The position numbers and the translations under genes are program-made. From the NCBI GenBank assembly GCA_036245805.1, contig BTRK01000004.1, positions 22,258,001 through 22,322,000 of the forward strand: a stretch of DNA of 64,000 bases, read 5' to 3'. Numbering within the stretch: the first letter of the stretch is position 1; each line of letters opens with the position of its first letter. The DNA is from Pristionchus mayeri (Eukaryota > Nematoda > Chromadorea > Rhabditida > Neodiplogasteridae). The notes beneath the pieces were generated by a model. That model worked only from the letters and a program-made list of their open reading frames with translations, made no database searches and was not told the origin of the DNA. This document shows, piece after piece, positions 37,118-49,288 of the stretch.

Positions 37118-39631
37118 ATGTCTCGAAACACTTTCCTCTTCACATCTGAGTCCGTCTCTGAGGGTCATCCCGACAAGATGTGCGACCAGGTAATCAATAT
37201 CCCCACTTCAAGACATACTATTGACGACTACCCTTTCATTCCTTGATTCAGTGTCTCAGTTATCGGGCAATTTCACATTCTGCATAGATTCGAAAAAGTG
37301 CATCCTTGTGTAATGGGATGAACTATAGTCCTCAAAGTATGTCTTCGTTGTCTCGAACTAGACGTGTACCTTAGAGAGCGAAGCCGCATTCCTCGTGCAA
37401 GTTCTTGATAAGTGTGTTAATCCCGCCCGATCTCTTTACAATTCCTTTGTCCCTTAGCACGCATTACATGCTCTTATCAGCTTATCATCGTAGTCTGGGA
37501 AGAAGTTAAAGAGGTCATCCTATCAGTGGGCACCCTCTCCTTAAAAGGCTGATGCAATACACACCCAACAATAAATCACTAGTGTCCATAATAATACGAT
37601 GGGAGTGTGATAACTCCCTTCCCCCTCCCCCCTCCCCCCATCATCTCCTCCTTTCAGATCTCTGATGCAGTCCTGGATGCTCATCTCTCTCAGGACCCCG
37701 ATGCGAAGGTCGCTTGCGGTGAGTTGTCCCTTCTCTCCCCTTCCTTCTCCTCTCTCAGTCTGGTACTTTGCCTCTCTTCCTTCCAGAGACCGTCACGAAG
37801 ACTGGAATGATCATGCTCTGCGGAGAGATCACCTCCACTGCCATCATCGACTACCAGACTCTCGTGAGAAACGTCGTCAAGAAGATCGGATACGACGACT
37901 GCACCAAGGGTACGGTACACCACAGGGTTATGATAGATGCATTGGGTGTACTGTAGCCACGCGACGCTGGATTCAATATCGACTTAACTGATATTATGGG
38001 AGGCTGACCAGTGGGTACGAGAGGGTCTATTGAGGAATGAATAGTTTATGACATGAGAGAGACTGATACTATGTGATGGGTGCTGAATTAGATGAGAAGA
38101 GATCACGAGGAGTACTGTTATGAGATCACTCGTCCAATTGAATAAGTGAAGATAGGAAAGGGAATGGGAGACACGTGGGATGAAACGGCGCCCCTTCTAG
38201 AACTTTCCAATGGAAAGAGGGAAGTACAAAGAGCACCTTGTGATTACTCTTCTGATTAGATACCGAGGGATGAACAGAAGGGGGTTCATCTCATCGTGAG
38301 TAACCATCTCCTCTCTAGGATTCGACTACAAGACGTGCAATGTGCTGGTTGCCCTCGAGCAGCAGTCGCATGAGATCGCCGCCGGAGTGCACAAGGAGAA
38401 GGACGATCTCGATGTCGGAGCAGGAGATCAGGTGAGCAAGAAGGGAAGAGAAGGGAGCGATTCTCTAGTTCTAAAACGAGCATTTAACCTGCATCCCACA
38501 TTGAGTTCTCCCTGCAAAACACTCGTTGCTCGATGGGATTGAATGGGGTGATCGGACTTTGGCCACTCTTATCTCGTAGAGATGAGAATGGCGAGAGTGG
38601 AAAGAGAATTGTCGAAGTTGGAATGATGTGTGATCATCGGGGTCAAATGGGTAGAAGGGAGAAGGGGAGAGAGATGGATCTCCTTGCAGGGACTCATGTT
38701 CGGATATGCTACTGATGAGACGGAGGAGGCCATGCCTCTCACTCTCCAACTGGCTCACGCACTCAATGGAAAACTGCACGAACTGAGAAGAAACGGAGAA
38801 CTCTCGTGGGTTAGACCCGACTCGAAGTCCCAGGTACAATCCCTTCCCCATTCCATCCCTCATCCCTCATCTGCAGGTGACTATCGAGTACAACCTGGAG
38901 GGAGGAGCATGCGTACCCGTGAGAGTGCACACTGTAGTCATGTCCACCCAGCACGCCCCCTCAGCCACTCTCGAACAACTCAGAGCCGATCTCGAGCACA
39001 AGGTGAGCAGAGAGAGAAAGAGAGAAGGCAGTGTCTATCCCGTCCCTTGCAGGTCATCCGTGCCGTGATTCCCCCTCAGTTGATGGATGACAAGACTGTC
39101 TTCCATCTCAATCCCTGCGGCAACTTCACCGTCGGAGGCCCCATGGGAGATGCTGGACTCACTGGAAGAAAGATCATCGTCGACACTTACGGAGGATGGG
39201 GAGCTCACGGAGGCGGAGCCTTCTCTGGAAAGGACCCCACCAAGGTGGACAGATCCGCTGCTTATGCTGCCAGATGGGTGGCGAAGTCTCTGGTGAAGGG
39301 AGGAGTGTGCAGGAGATGCCTCGTCCAAGTGGCGTATGCCATCGGAGTTGCCCAGCCCCTCTCCGTCATGGTGTTCACATTCGGATCTTCCGCCCTCAAT
39401 GACCACGAAGTACTCGAGATCGTGCACAAGAACTTCGATCTCAGACCAGGAATGATCATGAGAGAACTGGATCTGAAGAGACCGATCTACGAGAGAACTG
39501 CTGAGAATGGACACTTCGGAAACAAGTCCTTCCCCTGGGAACAAGTGAAGGAACTCCAGATGAATGAGGAGACGAAGAAGAAGTTGGCTGCCCCCGCCCT
39601 TGCCAATGGAACTTCCCTCGTCTCTTTGTAG
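37118..39631 (+). CDS. sams-1: S-adenosylmethionine synthetase (methionine adenosyltransferase)
   Basis: Makes S-adenosylmethionine from methionine and ATP in the cytosol. Seven coding exons can be placed: 37118-37189, 37658-37718, 37787-37909, 38319-38431, 38690-38833, 38877-39002 and 39053-39631. All joins keep frame and give about 405 residues, normal for the family. Visible signatures are [17 protein letters not shown] at the start, [50 protein letters not shown] (signature 1), [20 protein letters not shown] and [19 protein letters not shown] (signature 2), ending NGTSLVSL. The first intron, 468 bp, is the longest. The start ATG is fixed by conservation of the N-terminus. Nothing is missing from the active site. 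The symbol is by homology; the nematode family has several paralogues. Confidence 0.97.
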
Positions 39632-41273
39632 AGACACTCATTAGACATCTACTAGTCATCCTACCATCATCAAATTGATTGTTTTCCCACTGGAAAGTGC
39701 ACAAAGTGCGCCAGTGTCCCCCCCCCCCTCCCTCCTCCTCCCTCTCTCCCTCCATCATTGCCATTATGAGTGAATTGTTAATAATTGATTTCGAGCAGTG
39801 AACGAACTGTCGCTGATGATAAAATGGAAAATAACTATTTCACACGATCAAGCAGTAGTGTCCCTCGAAGGGCCAAATAGACACACCCTTAGACTACTGT
39901 GAATTATGTTGCATTCAAGGGACGACTAATTTTACACAAGGACGGTAACCAATGCATCTTCTAGTAGTTCGTCGAGAGTTCTCCTCGAGTGCGTAGATCT
40001 CTTACATACGTCATCTAAATGTTGCGCCTGCAAGAAGATGTAAAATTGAATTTATAAAAAAATGGCAAAGAATTTTAGAATTAGTATTCAAATTATCTTT
40101 CGGTTAATCGTGAAAAGAGTTGTTTAATACAATAATAATTATGCATTTGATTATCTTGATCCTTCGTTCAAAACCTCGCAGTGCTCTTTAATGTTCTCCT
40201 CGCCTTTTTCGTTCGATCTATCACAATTTCGATCTATTCATCACTCATATCCACTTTATCCAGTCTCTTCTGCTTCTGAATATATCATATTTCGGAATCC
40301 GTTGACTGTGTTATAAACTAGAATAGTTATCCTGCAAAAGCTCTCACTTCTCCCTTCGGAATTATGGTCTATTCTCTGTCTTTGGAGATGTCGTATCCAT
40401 TCTCCTCAAAGTAATCACTGCCAAGGGATCGAGTACTCCACGATTATTCACGCATCCAGCGTGGTATCCTGTCGGGACTGTGACGTATCATAATGTCAGA
40501 CTGTCGTGCACTTGTTCCAATGAACGGCTGTTCCGATGAAATGACATTTTATCTCAATGGAAATAGAATCAATTTGGTGAGCAATGGTACGAATTACACT
40601 GTTTTACTAGAATTAGGATATAGAATTTAGAAAGAATCGACATCTTATTAGAAGCAGGAATGAATACCCGAGATAGGAATTATAAAGGTGGATGGAGATG
40701 TAATAAATTGATGTAGGAACTTTGGGAAATCCTGGTGGGAACTAGTACGAAATATACAGAATAGATCAATTAGTAATATCTGAGCCTATTATACACGATA
40801 GAATTGGGACTTGCATATGGTTAGAATGAACACTGAATGACTAGAGAAATCACTGTATTGGAGGAAGAAATCTGGCCTTCCGAGATGAAAAACGAAGGAA
40901 ACCGACTTAGAATGGAGAACAAGCTCTTTAGAAAAATATCTCAATATGCATTTGGGCATCTAATTATCAATCATAGAATACATCGAGTACTCTGATATCA
41001 CCAGTGGAGAATGTCTGGCATCCCATGTCCCTCGTCTGTTTCTTCTGAGAGGCTGGCACGAACACTGGAGCATTCGCCGAGAGTTGAGAACGACGGCCAT
41101 TCGCAGAGGGAGGACTGAAAGGATGAGAGTGGAGGGGAATGAGGGGTCTGCATGATCACGTCGATCAAGACACTCTATAGACCATGAACAGTGCGAAAAC
41201 GTTCAATTACAATCTTATGGACTTTCATTTCAGGTTTTCAACGATGTGATATACCATCTTTGTTACAAACTAT
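39632..41273. other. Intergenic, no gene assigned
   Basis: This follows the S-adenosylmethionine synthetase gene and runs to the 3' end of the Egalitarian homologue. A poly-C/CCT tract lies near 39719-39750. The stretch 40370-40620 is less AT-rich and has short plus-strand open segments (for example SDEMTFYLNGNRINLVSNG), but no consistent exon chain was found; it may be gene remnant or UTR. Confidence 0.4.
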
Positions 41274-43828
41274 TCATATCCATGAATAATAGTCTAACCG
41301 GTAAGTGCTTGCAAGTAGTCCCCCAGGGGTGGAAATGGGAGGAGGACGAGAGGGAGAGGCGAGGAGAGCCTCCAGACACTTGTCCTCGAAGAGACCACGG
41401 AGATGGACGGGGATCAGATTGGAGAGTTGTTGATGGAGGGCGCCGATGAGACAGTGGGCCTCCTCGACGATGGACAGAAGCATGTCGTCGGTGACGGGAC
41501 GGATTCCCCAACTGGAAGGAACCACTCAATCACTCGCACAACACTCACAACAGCTGTTTCTAGGCAAATTTCGTCGAGGATGAAGAACAGCTCAGAGGTG
41601 CTCCAAGGAAAAAAACTATTTGTTGTTGATTTTTTCTTGTTTGCCTGTTCTAACATTAGAACAGACTCACTTGGGTGCTTGACTCAGTTTCCTGGGCGTC
41701 ACATCGGACATCATAATGGACTGGGGATAGTAGACTCGTTGAAGATTCACGAAGGAGATGGGACGAGTCTCGTGAAGGGGCTTCCCGAATTTATCGTGCT
41801 GCAGAATGGCATGAGCAACCTGGAAGAGAGAGGTATTAGATGGGTGAATGGAGATTACGGTACTCTTCGTGAGGGAAGGAAGGGCATACCTGAGTGTCGA
41901 ATACACTTCTCAGATGGATTGCATATCGATGAGCGAGGATGGAAGAGACGCGACGACCATCGTGCATCACCTCAAACACCCAGTTACCATCCCATTCTCA
42001 ACAAACTCTGGGAGAGGAAGGGCGTACCTTGACAATCTGTTCGCTCTCGACGATCTTCCTCAACCCGCTCTCCAATAGGATGACATCAGAAGAGGCGAGA
42101 TCGAACACTCCGATCTGAGTGGTGGTGGAGACGATGGCCAGAGAGAGGAAGACATCTTCTCCTGCTTGCACTGTCTTCACGTCCAATCCCACTCCCTTCT
42201 TATCGCACGAGAGAACTTCAGAGAGAAGACGATCCACCAATTCCTGCAAAAAGAATCAATGATAGATCATCGTGTATTCTTGGAGTTACATCAATTACAA
42301 ATGATATCAAAAATAATGAAAATAGAGTCTGACTTGGGCAGGTTTGAGAGCTTTCACGAAGTGTATTCTAGTGAGTGCATTCTGGTCGAGAGGGAAGAGG
42401 GCGTTGTTGTTGTTCTCACTGCTTCCATCATCCGATCCATTCTCAGATCCATACTCAGGGGGGCGATTCTTCACCAGAGACACCTGCAACCACTCCTTCA
42501 CTCCTGCTTATCATCTTCTTATTTGTGATTTCATTCAAATGGATTTTCATGTCCACTCTGATTTTTCTATTTATTCAAACAGGGTAATGGCTTACCTTGT
42601 TTGATCGGATAAAGAATATCTGTCTATTCAGTTTGAGGAATTGTAGTAGTTCCTTTGGATTGGTGGCCACATCCTGTCTAATGACGTGTGAGAATCTCTC
42701 GCAGAATCGAAGGTAGAAAGCATCGAGAGGAATGGGTTGATCATCATTCTGAAGAGGAAGGAGACTGATGGAGGAAGAGGAGGAGGCAGTCACGACCTGT
42801 TCCAATACACTCTTGAGATACTCAACAGCAGCCTGCTTCGCCTTCACTCCTGCCAGTGGTTTACCCTCGTCGTCCAATTCAATCGCCTCTTCCGATGGTT
42901 CAGTCATGTTCTGAGATGTTCACCCTCCTTCTCTTTCTTCCCGTCTCCTCTACCTTCAGTCTCACTCGATCTCCTTCGACTACGAAGTGATCGTGTTGAG
43001 ATGCGAGAAACTCGCAGAAGTCCTTCAGATGTCTCCCTGAGACGAGGCGAACCTCAGGGGCAGCTTGAGATCGATGACCGAGCAGGGATTTGATCTGCAG
43101 AGAGAGAAGGGATCAGTTGAGGAAGGGAGATATCAATGGATACAAACAGAAAGGGAAGAAAGATCATTCATCGGTCTGGATCAAAGCAATGTTTGAGTGG
43201 GGGAAGAGAAAAAGGAGGATAACCTGGAGTTCAGGCCCGAATTTGGTGAGTTTATTGACGAAGAACTGGACTGCCTCCCTCTCGTAGTCTCGATTCCTGC
43301 TTCCTCCAGAGAGAATGGGATTGTTAGCCCCATTCATGTCGTCGAAACCAGTGTAGATCACCTGAAGAGGAGAATGGAGAAGGAAGAAGAGAGAAATGAA
43401 TGTAGAGGGAAGGACAGACCTGGTCTCCTTCCACAGTGAAGAGAGAAGGGAATGACTGGAGGAACTCAGTGAGTCCCTCTTGAGTTGTTCCCACCGCCTC
43501 TCTCATCTCTTCAGTGAATCCTCGAGCTCCGAACTGGCAAGAAAGATCATGGATCGTCCTGCAATCATATTCTTACTCCCCTTGCCACTTTCTCCCCTAT
43601 TCTTTTCGTTATGAATCTCAAACTACAAATATAGTTTTTGATCTTTCGACCTCTCATTTGGTCACTTGTGAATGTCCTTAAAATGACGGAGGCGGTTTCA
43701 TAATCGGCTTTTCTCGCTTGCTTCCCTCTCCTTCTCTCTTCCCTCATCTCTCACCTTCGTCCATTCTTCTGCACTAGATGGTCGATGAAGAAGAGGAGGG
43801 CCATATTACGAGCATCTTCCAGACTCAT
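41274..43828 (-). CDS. egal-1: Egalitarian homologue with EXD1-type 3'-5' exonuclease domain
   Basis: Egalitarian links RNA cargo to dynein light chain and BicD and is needed for germline and embryonic RNA transport. From the ATG at 43828 the N-terminus reads MSLEDARNMALLFFIDHLVQ, then RTFHDLSCQFGARGFTEEMR and LTEFLQSFPSLFTVEGDQV, a close match to the Egalitarian N-terminal domain. Two further similar modules follow (REAVQFFVNKLTKFGPELQ ... LKDFCEFLASQHDHFVVEGD; LRFCERFSHVIRQDVATNPK). A linker with an Asn/Asp/Ser-rich run precedes the exonuclease domain: GVGLDVKTVQAGEDVFLSLA, IGVFDLASSDVILLESGL, VMHDGRRVSSILAHRYAIHL with RSVFDTQVAHAILQ, and FVNLQRVYYPQS. The C-terminal exon (VTDDMLLSIVEEAHCLIGAL) ends at 41274; an additional exon cannot be excluded. 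The gene runs opposite to the S-adenosylmethionine synthetase gene. Confidence 0.88.
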
Positions 43829-46353
43829 TCTCAAGGTTGAATTTACCCTGAGAGAGAAGGGATCAAATATCAGTCTGATCTGACACCGCATCTTCATTTA
43901 CGCCCATAAAGCGACAAGAGATAAACAATTGATAGAAGGAATTATAGAGAGAATATTTATAGATATTCGCGTTAAGAAATGACGCCAAATAGTACAAAGA
44001 GTGAGTGATTATAAGGAGCGAGGACGAATTGAACTGATAAAGAGAAGGTTGAAGTGACAAAGTACGAATTGGAAGAGTAAATGAGAATGGGAAAGAGAGA
44101 GACGAAGAGGAGAAAGAGAAAGAGAGAAAGATTGAGTTGTAGATCAAAGAGTTGATTGATGAGTGGGTGAGGAATGAACTGTAGAGTGAACGAAGAGAGA
44201 AGAGAAACAGAGGAGAACAGAGCTAATCAGGATAAAGAATGATCTACGATCGATAAAGTGAAGATAGAACATTCCCGCAGGGGATGGGAGAGTGATAGAT
44301 GGAATCATAAAAAGACCCCTTGGATGGAATTGATTGGCCTGTTCCTCCCTTCCTTCGTTCCTCCCTCCTTCCTACTCACTTTTTAGTACACAAAACGGAC
44401 AGAGGGGGACATTACACATTCAGGACAGTGGAGGGAAGGATATGGGATACTTCTGTTGCTATGAGAGAAGGAGAGATAAAGAGAGAGTAAGATGACCTTG
44501 GAAGGAAGAGAAGTCGGGAATGGGAACGGAGATAACTGAAGGAGATCGAAGGATAGATCAGAAGAGAAGAGGAAGGGGGAAAATAGTATGAAGCGATCCA
44601 CCCATCGAATCTCACTCTCGCAACGTCCCTTTGTATGCCAAACACCCGATTGAAGAGACGAATAGTACAGTGAAGAGATCGATCGATAATGGATTGGTAG
44701 ATCAAAGGAGGAAGACACTTTGGAGCTCCCTTTCACCGCTAGGAGAAACACAAGCGGATTATGCACAAATAGAGGGGTTAGTGATTGAGAGGAAGGAGTG
44801 GAATCTAGAAGGAGGAGAGAAGGAGGAGGGAAGAAGCAGAGGGAGGGAAGTGAATCAAACGGAGGTAGTCCAATCTGGAGAGAAGACTCATCGAATAATC
44901 ATGGAGAGGAGAGAGGAGAGAGGAATACTAGATACCTAGTGATGACAAGGAGATGCAGAGAGGAGAAAGACCGAGAGACTTAGATGATATAAAGAGGCAC
45001 TCTGCCAAACATTCTACGACCCATCGTCTAGAAGGGAGTGATAATGAGATTAGAGATTGAGAGAGAAACGGGAGGAGAGAAGGAGAGGGAAAGAGAGAAA
45101 ACAGGAGAGAAGATAGAGACTGGGGGTGAGAGAATGAAATGAAGCATGAAGAATAGAGAAGATGGAGAAATTGAACCGAGAAAAGACGGAAGAGGCTTGA
45201 AGGGTTCATTTGAAGTCAGCAGTAGTTATTTAGAAGAAAAGAAAGGAGTCGAAGGAATCGTTTGGCCATTGGAGAGAGAAAGAGACTGGATACTATTGTT
45301 CTGCCTCTAGGAAGGTGTGCCTCCTCTCGAATTTCAGAGGGAGTGATGAGAGAAGAGGTAAGAGGAAGGGTACAGTTGAGGAGAAGAGTGAAGGAGTTAA
45401 CTGAAGGGAAGAAAAGACTGGGATAACAAGAAGGAGAAGACAATGGAGAGATTAGAGGTAGACCGAGAGTGGTTGAACCCCCTTCCTTCCATTCGACGAT
45501 TACCAGAGTAGGGAACAAAGTGGCAAACAAAGTGACTGGTTAGCCCCCCCCCCCCCCTCCCTCCCTTCACTCTCCCGTCACATATGGAGAGCGAGAGGCA
45601 CACTTGAAATTGTGAACGAATGGAACGGTGTGTCGTCTCTTGAGGAGAAAACAAACAAAGCTACAGTAACCTGGGATGATGATAATCGAAGAGTGGGGTG
45701 GTGATAACACTTGAAAACTATGTTGACGGTCGGGACGGAAAGATTCGAGGGCGCCCCTCAGTGCAATCCATAATTATTTCCAGATTCATCATCGATAATG
45801 TGGTAGGTCAACAGAGGGAGAGACGACACATAAACGGAGTATATTAATGAAATTATGTTGGCTATAGAAATAATCGTAGGAACTGACAATGCGATATCAC
45901 TCAATCTTTCACTACTATGCAAGGTGAAGGTGTGTGTGTGCGAGAGATAGGTCGACTGCTCTAGAGATCAGCCTAGCCCCGCCCACTAACACGAAGGCGC
46001 GCGAAACACCACATTCGACGCGCGATTTTTATACACGAATTTCTATGCACGAATTTTATGCTGACGTTGCGCTGGCTGGGGTTTTGCGTTTACTATCATT
46101 TATTAACTTTTCCGCGATCACTTTGATGTTCACCTTTTGCTCGGAGTGACGAGGTTCGTCTCTCTACCAATGCATTGCCCTGAGAAGAGCGGGGAGTGCG
46201 CAAACAGTCCGATCTCGGCTCTCTCGACCTCTCGTACCACTCGTCCATCTCACTTCTTACGTGTCCATTTTTCAACTCAGTGTGTATCCAATGCAACAAT
46301 TGTATTCATTGAAGGTAGTTCTACTGGGTGATGCACTACTCTCGGCTCTAAAC
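43829..46353. other. Long GA-rich intergenic region, no gene recognised
   Basis: Purine-rich on the plus strand from about 43930 to 45450, so many long open frames arise by composition alone; none has a domain or splice pattern that holds up. A poly-C tract lies at 45543-45558. The last 400 bases are CpG-rich (CCCGCCCAC near 45977, GGCGCGCGAAA near 45996, GACGCGCG near 46018) and contain a direct repeat of ATGCACGAATTT / ATACACGAATTT near 46030-46060 and TGACGT near 46061. They are probably the promoter of the CRELD gene. Confidence 0.5.
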
Positions 46354-48596
46354 ATGCTCCTCTCTCAGTCCAATCTATTCAGACTGCTTCTGGCAGTTTC
46401 TGCAGTTAGCTGCAAGCAAGTCAAAGACGAGAAATGCAAGCCATGCGCTTTCCTCGTCGACACCTTCAATGTAGTGAGTGACCTGCTCCTTAGTTATCTC
46501 AATTTAGTTAGGTAGGCCTCGGGAATGTGGAGGGATTTTGCATTAACCAAACGCATTTCATTTAGTACTGGTTTCAGGGTTTAGAGAAGACTGCCAACAA
46601 ACACTTCGCCGGGGGAGATACTGCATGGGAAGAGAAAAATCTCGGCAAATACAAAACAAGGTATTTTTTGTTATTGTTATAGTTAAGTTATCACGGTTAG
46701 TGCAAGTATTTCAGTGAAACTCGGTTAGTTGAAGTAATGGAGGGCGTTTGCAAGAAGAAAACTATGGAGAATACGGATAAATATAGTGGAGTCAAGGAAC
46801 TGGAGTTCAAGGTTCGGTTTATACTACAACTTTAAACTTTATAGGTATTTTTTTCATTTTTTTCAAATATTTTCTTCAGTGTTCGGCCCTCTTCGAAGAT
46901 AACGAAGAAATTGTTGAGGAATGGTACAAATCTCAGGTTAAGTGTTGAGAATGGGAATATGATGTCATTATACATGTTGCAGCAAGGGCTTGATCTTTTT
47001 TCGCATCTCTGTGTTGATGGTCTCAAAATTTGCTGCCCTCATGGACGGTGAGTTGACTAACATGAACCAAAAAAAATATAATCATGTATATATCGCCTCG
47101 CTTACCGTATCCGTTTAGGTTTGGAAAGGAATGTTCGGCATGTCCAGGGATAGAGAGGGGAGCTCAATTGTGCTACGGTCACGGAGACTGCAATGTCAGT
47201 TGGTTTCTGTCGAATCGTTTCCCTTTCTGTGGTTGCTAGTATGATGAGGATGTTGCAGGGAGGGGGTTCTCGTGAGGGGACGGGCAAGTGCAAGTGTTCC
47301 GAGGGATATACTGGACACGCCTGTCAGCACTGCCCATCCAACTACTTCCCCACCAAGAAGACGGAGACGGAGATTGAGTGCAGCAGTATGTTCTGCCCAT
47401 TATTTTTATTAACATTTTGGCAGTGTAGACAAAAACATGATTCAATTGATAACGCGGTGATATTCTATTTCAGAGTGTCACGACTCGTGTGCAGGAGGAT
47501 GCAGTGGCCCCTCTGCGAAGGAATGCGTCAAATGTGCCACTGGATGGATAAAAGAAGATGAAACGTGTGTAGGTAAGAAGGGAGTAATATAGTATTACTC
47601 CATTTAACCTCAAATTCCGCATTATGCTCTCTTAATCCAATATTGATTAGACGTGGATGAATGCAAGGCGGAGGGCGACAACGAGAGATGCACTGCAGCC
47701 TATGAGGTACGGTACTACTCTATCATTGATACGCGTCATTTTTGGAATACAAATAACGAACATCACTTATTTGGAATTCAAAATTTCGGCAAATTAAATA
47801 CGGCATGATAAAATTTTATTTATTGTAGATATGTGTTAACACGGTAGGCTCGTTCCGATGTGACTGCGACACGGGATACATTCGAAATAAGGACGGAATC
47901 TGCGAGGTCGACGTAGTTGGTCAGTCATTTACCGTATCCCTGTTGCGAACTAGAATAGTACTGTAGTAATGTAGTTAAGAGTATTGTAGTACTGTAGAAG
48001 AGTTGCTGCCTCATTCCAATAACCGCACTGCTAGTCCATAACCCCCACCCCTTCCTCTTCACTGTCTCCCTCACCACTTGCTCTGCCTCTTCTAACCCTT
48101 CGCTGTGGTGCATGCTCTTCTCGTTGTGTCGTCGACGTCTTCCTCTCCCTCACTCCTTCCCATTCAGCCCCTTCTCATCTGTCCTTCCTCCCTCCCCATC
48201 ACGTACTCCGATTGGTTGCCTACCTTGGATTGATCTCAGTTATCACACTCATCTATTCTTTCCATCGATCGACACTCTGTGTCATATTCACCGTAATCTC
48301 GGTGATTGCATCCATTCTCATCGAAATATACGTCAATCCGGATACGATACCTGATGCAGCGAAAAGCTTCCTCTCAGGATTATAGGTACTTACCTACTGC
48401 CCTTTCTCACTAATAATATCACGGACGGGTTCAACTGTGCTTTATTTTCCCAATATCTTACTTCATTTTCTATATTTTGTTTCTTTCAGCTGAATCGCCT
48501 GAACCAGTAGTGGTAGAGGAAGCAGAAGTGTCGTCAACTGAGTCTCCACTGAATGAAGAACCTGTTGTAGTAGAGGAGAAGCATTCAGAATTGTAA
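46354..48596 (+). CDS. crld-1: CRELD (cysteine-rich with EGF-like domains) protein
   Basis: An endoplasmic-reticulum protein that assists disulfide formation and assembly of receptors such as acetylcholine receptors. The candidate start gives signal peptide MLLSQSNLFRLLLAVSAVSC, then a CKPC (CxxC) motif, AGGDTAWEEKNLGKYKTSET (the WE motif that defines the family), VCKKKTMENTD, CVDGLKICCPHGRFGKECSA, CYGHGDCNGGG and CSEGYTGHACQHCPSNY (EGF-like / laminin-type), furin-like repeats CHDSCAGGCSGPSAKECVKC, then the calcium-binding EGF module DVDECKAEGDNERC with VNTVGSFRCDCDTGYIRN. The soluble form ends with an acidic tail and KHSEL, stop 48594-48596. An in-frame ATG at 46290 could be an earlier start if the stretch between is not an intron. 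An alternative last exon lies within the final intron. Confidence 0.9.
48168..48385 (+). CDS. crld-1: Alternative last exon of CRELD encoding two membrane segments
   Basis: The donor at 47920 (GTCAGT) can join either the CATTCAG acceptor before 48168 or the TTTCAG acceptor before 48490; both give an Ala codon across the junction. The exon here encodes FLPPHHVLRLVAYLGLISVI and TLCVIFTVISVIASILIEIY, then VNPDTIPDAAKSFLSGL, stop 48383-48385. Two closely spaced hydrophobic helices at the C-terminus are the layout of membrane-bound CRELD1, so this would give a membrane-anchored isoform. No clear poly(A) signal was seen just after it. Confidence 0.75.
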
Positions 48597-49288
48597 TAAT
48601 GTGTTATGTAAACTAGGATTTTATTTAAAATGTGTGTAATAATATTTACGGGATTTTCCGCAATTTTTTGATATTTTTGTTTGCTGCAATATTGACATTT
48701 ACCATTAGTTGTATTGTAAACTAACAGGACTGTGATGTTCAATGATCTGCTCAAAGTAGCCATTATATTTCATTGTGATAAACTTTTTCTTCTTCTTCGT
48801 CGATGTCTCATCGATTGATATCGGATTTCCGTAATCCCATACCTCCAACTACCTTTTAATTTTTCCTCCGCTTTGTTGCAGATTTGTCTAGGCATGCGCT
48901 TATTTGGCGATAACATGCATGACTCAATATTGTTTCTAATGGAATATCAGCTTATATAATTTATCTGTAAATTTTACATGCGAAGAGTAGAAGCAGTACG
49001 ATATATCATAAATGCGCGCTATGGAACACAGTATTCGCACTGCAAGGAGGGAGTCTGGCGAGAAAGAGAAAGGAGGAGAGAAGAGACGCGTCGCGTTTCG
49101 TCTCTATTTCTCCTTCTCCCCTCTTCGCCCGAACATGAGCTTTCTGTTCGATGCTTGTTTATTTCATGTAGTTTGCCAACTCGGAAATATTAATGTATTT
49201 CGCTCGCGAGCAGAATTTAGATATTTTTTAATATTCATTTTTCGTTTTTTTCTTAATTTTCTTGAACTTATTTCGGGCTTCTTTCAGC
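48597..49288. other. Intergenic; 3' UTR of CRELD and promoter of TRAM gene
   Basis: AT-rich sequence follows the CRELD stop codon; a purine-rich stretch near 49040-49085 precedes the TRAM gene. No exon was recognised. Confidence 0.5.

Noticed and set aside
40540..40620. Peptide MTFYLNGNRINLVSNG, considered as the start of a xanthine dehydrogenase-like ferredoxin domain.
   Set aside because: Only a few residues fit; the cysteine ligands that should follow are absent.
44383..45654. Several minus- and plus-strand open frames longer than 85 codons.
   Set aside because: The DNA is purine-rich on one strand, which removes stop codons in several frames at once. The predicted peptides are Ser/Leu/Phe- or Glu/Arg/Gly-rich in all frames and lack domains and splice context.
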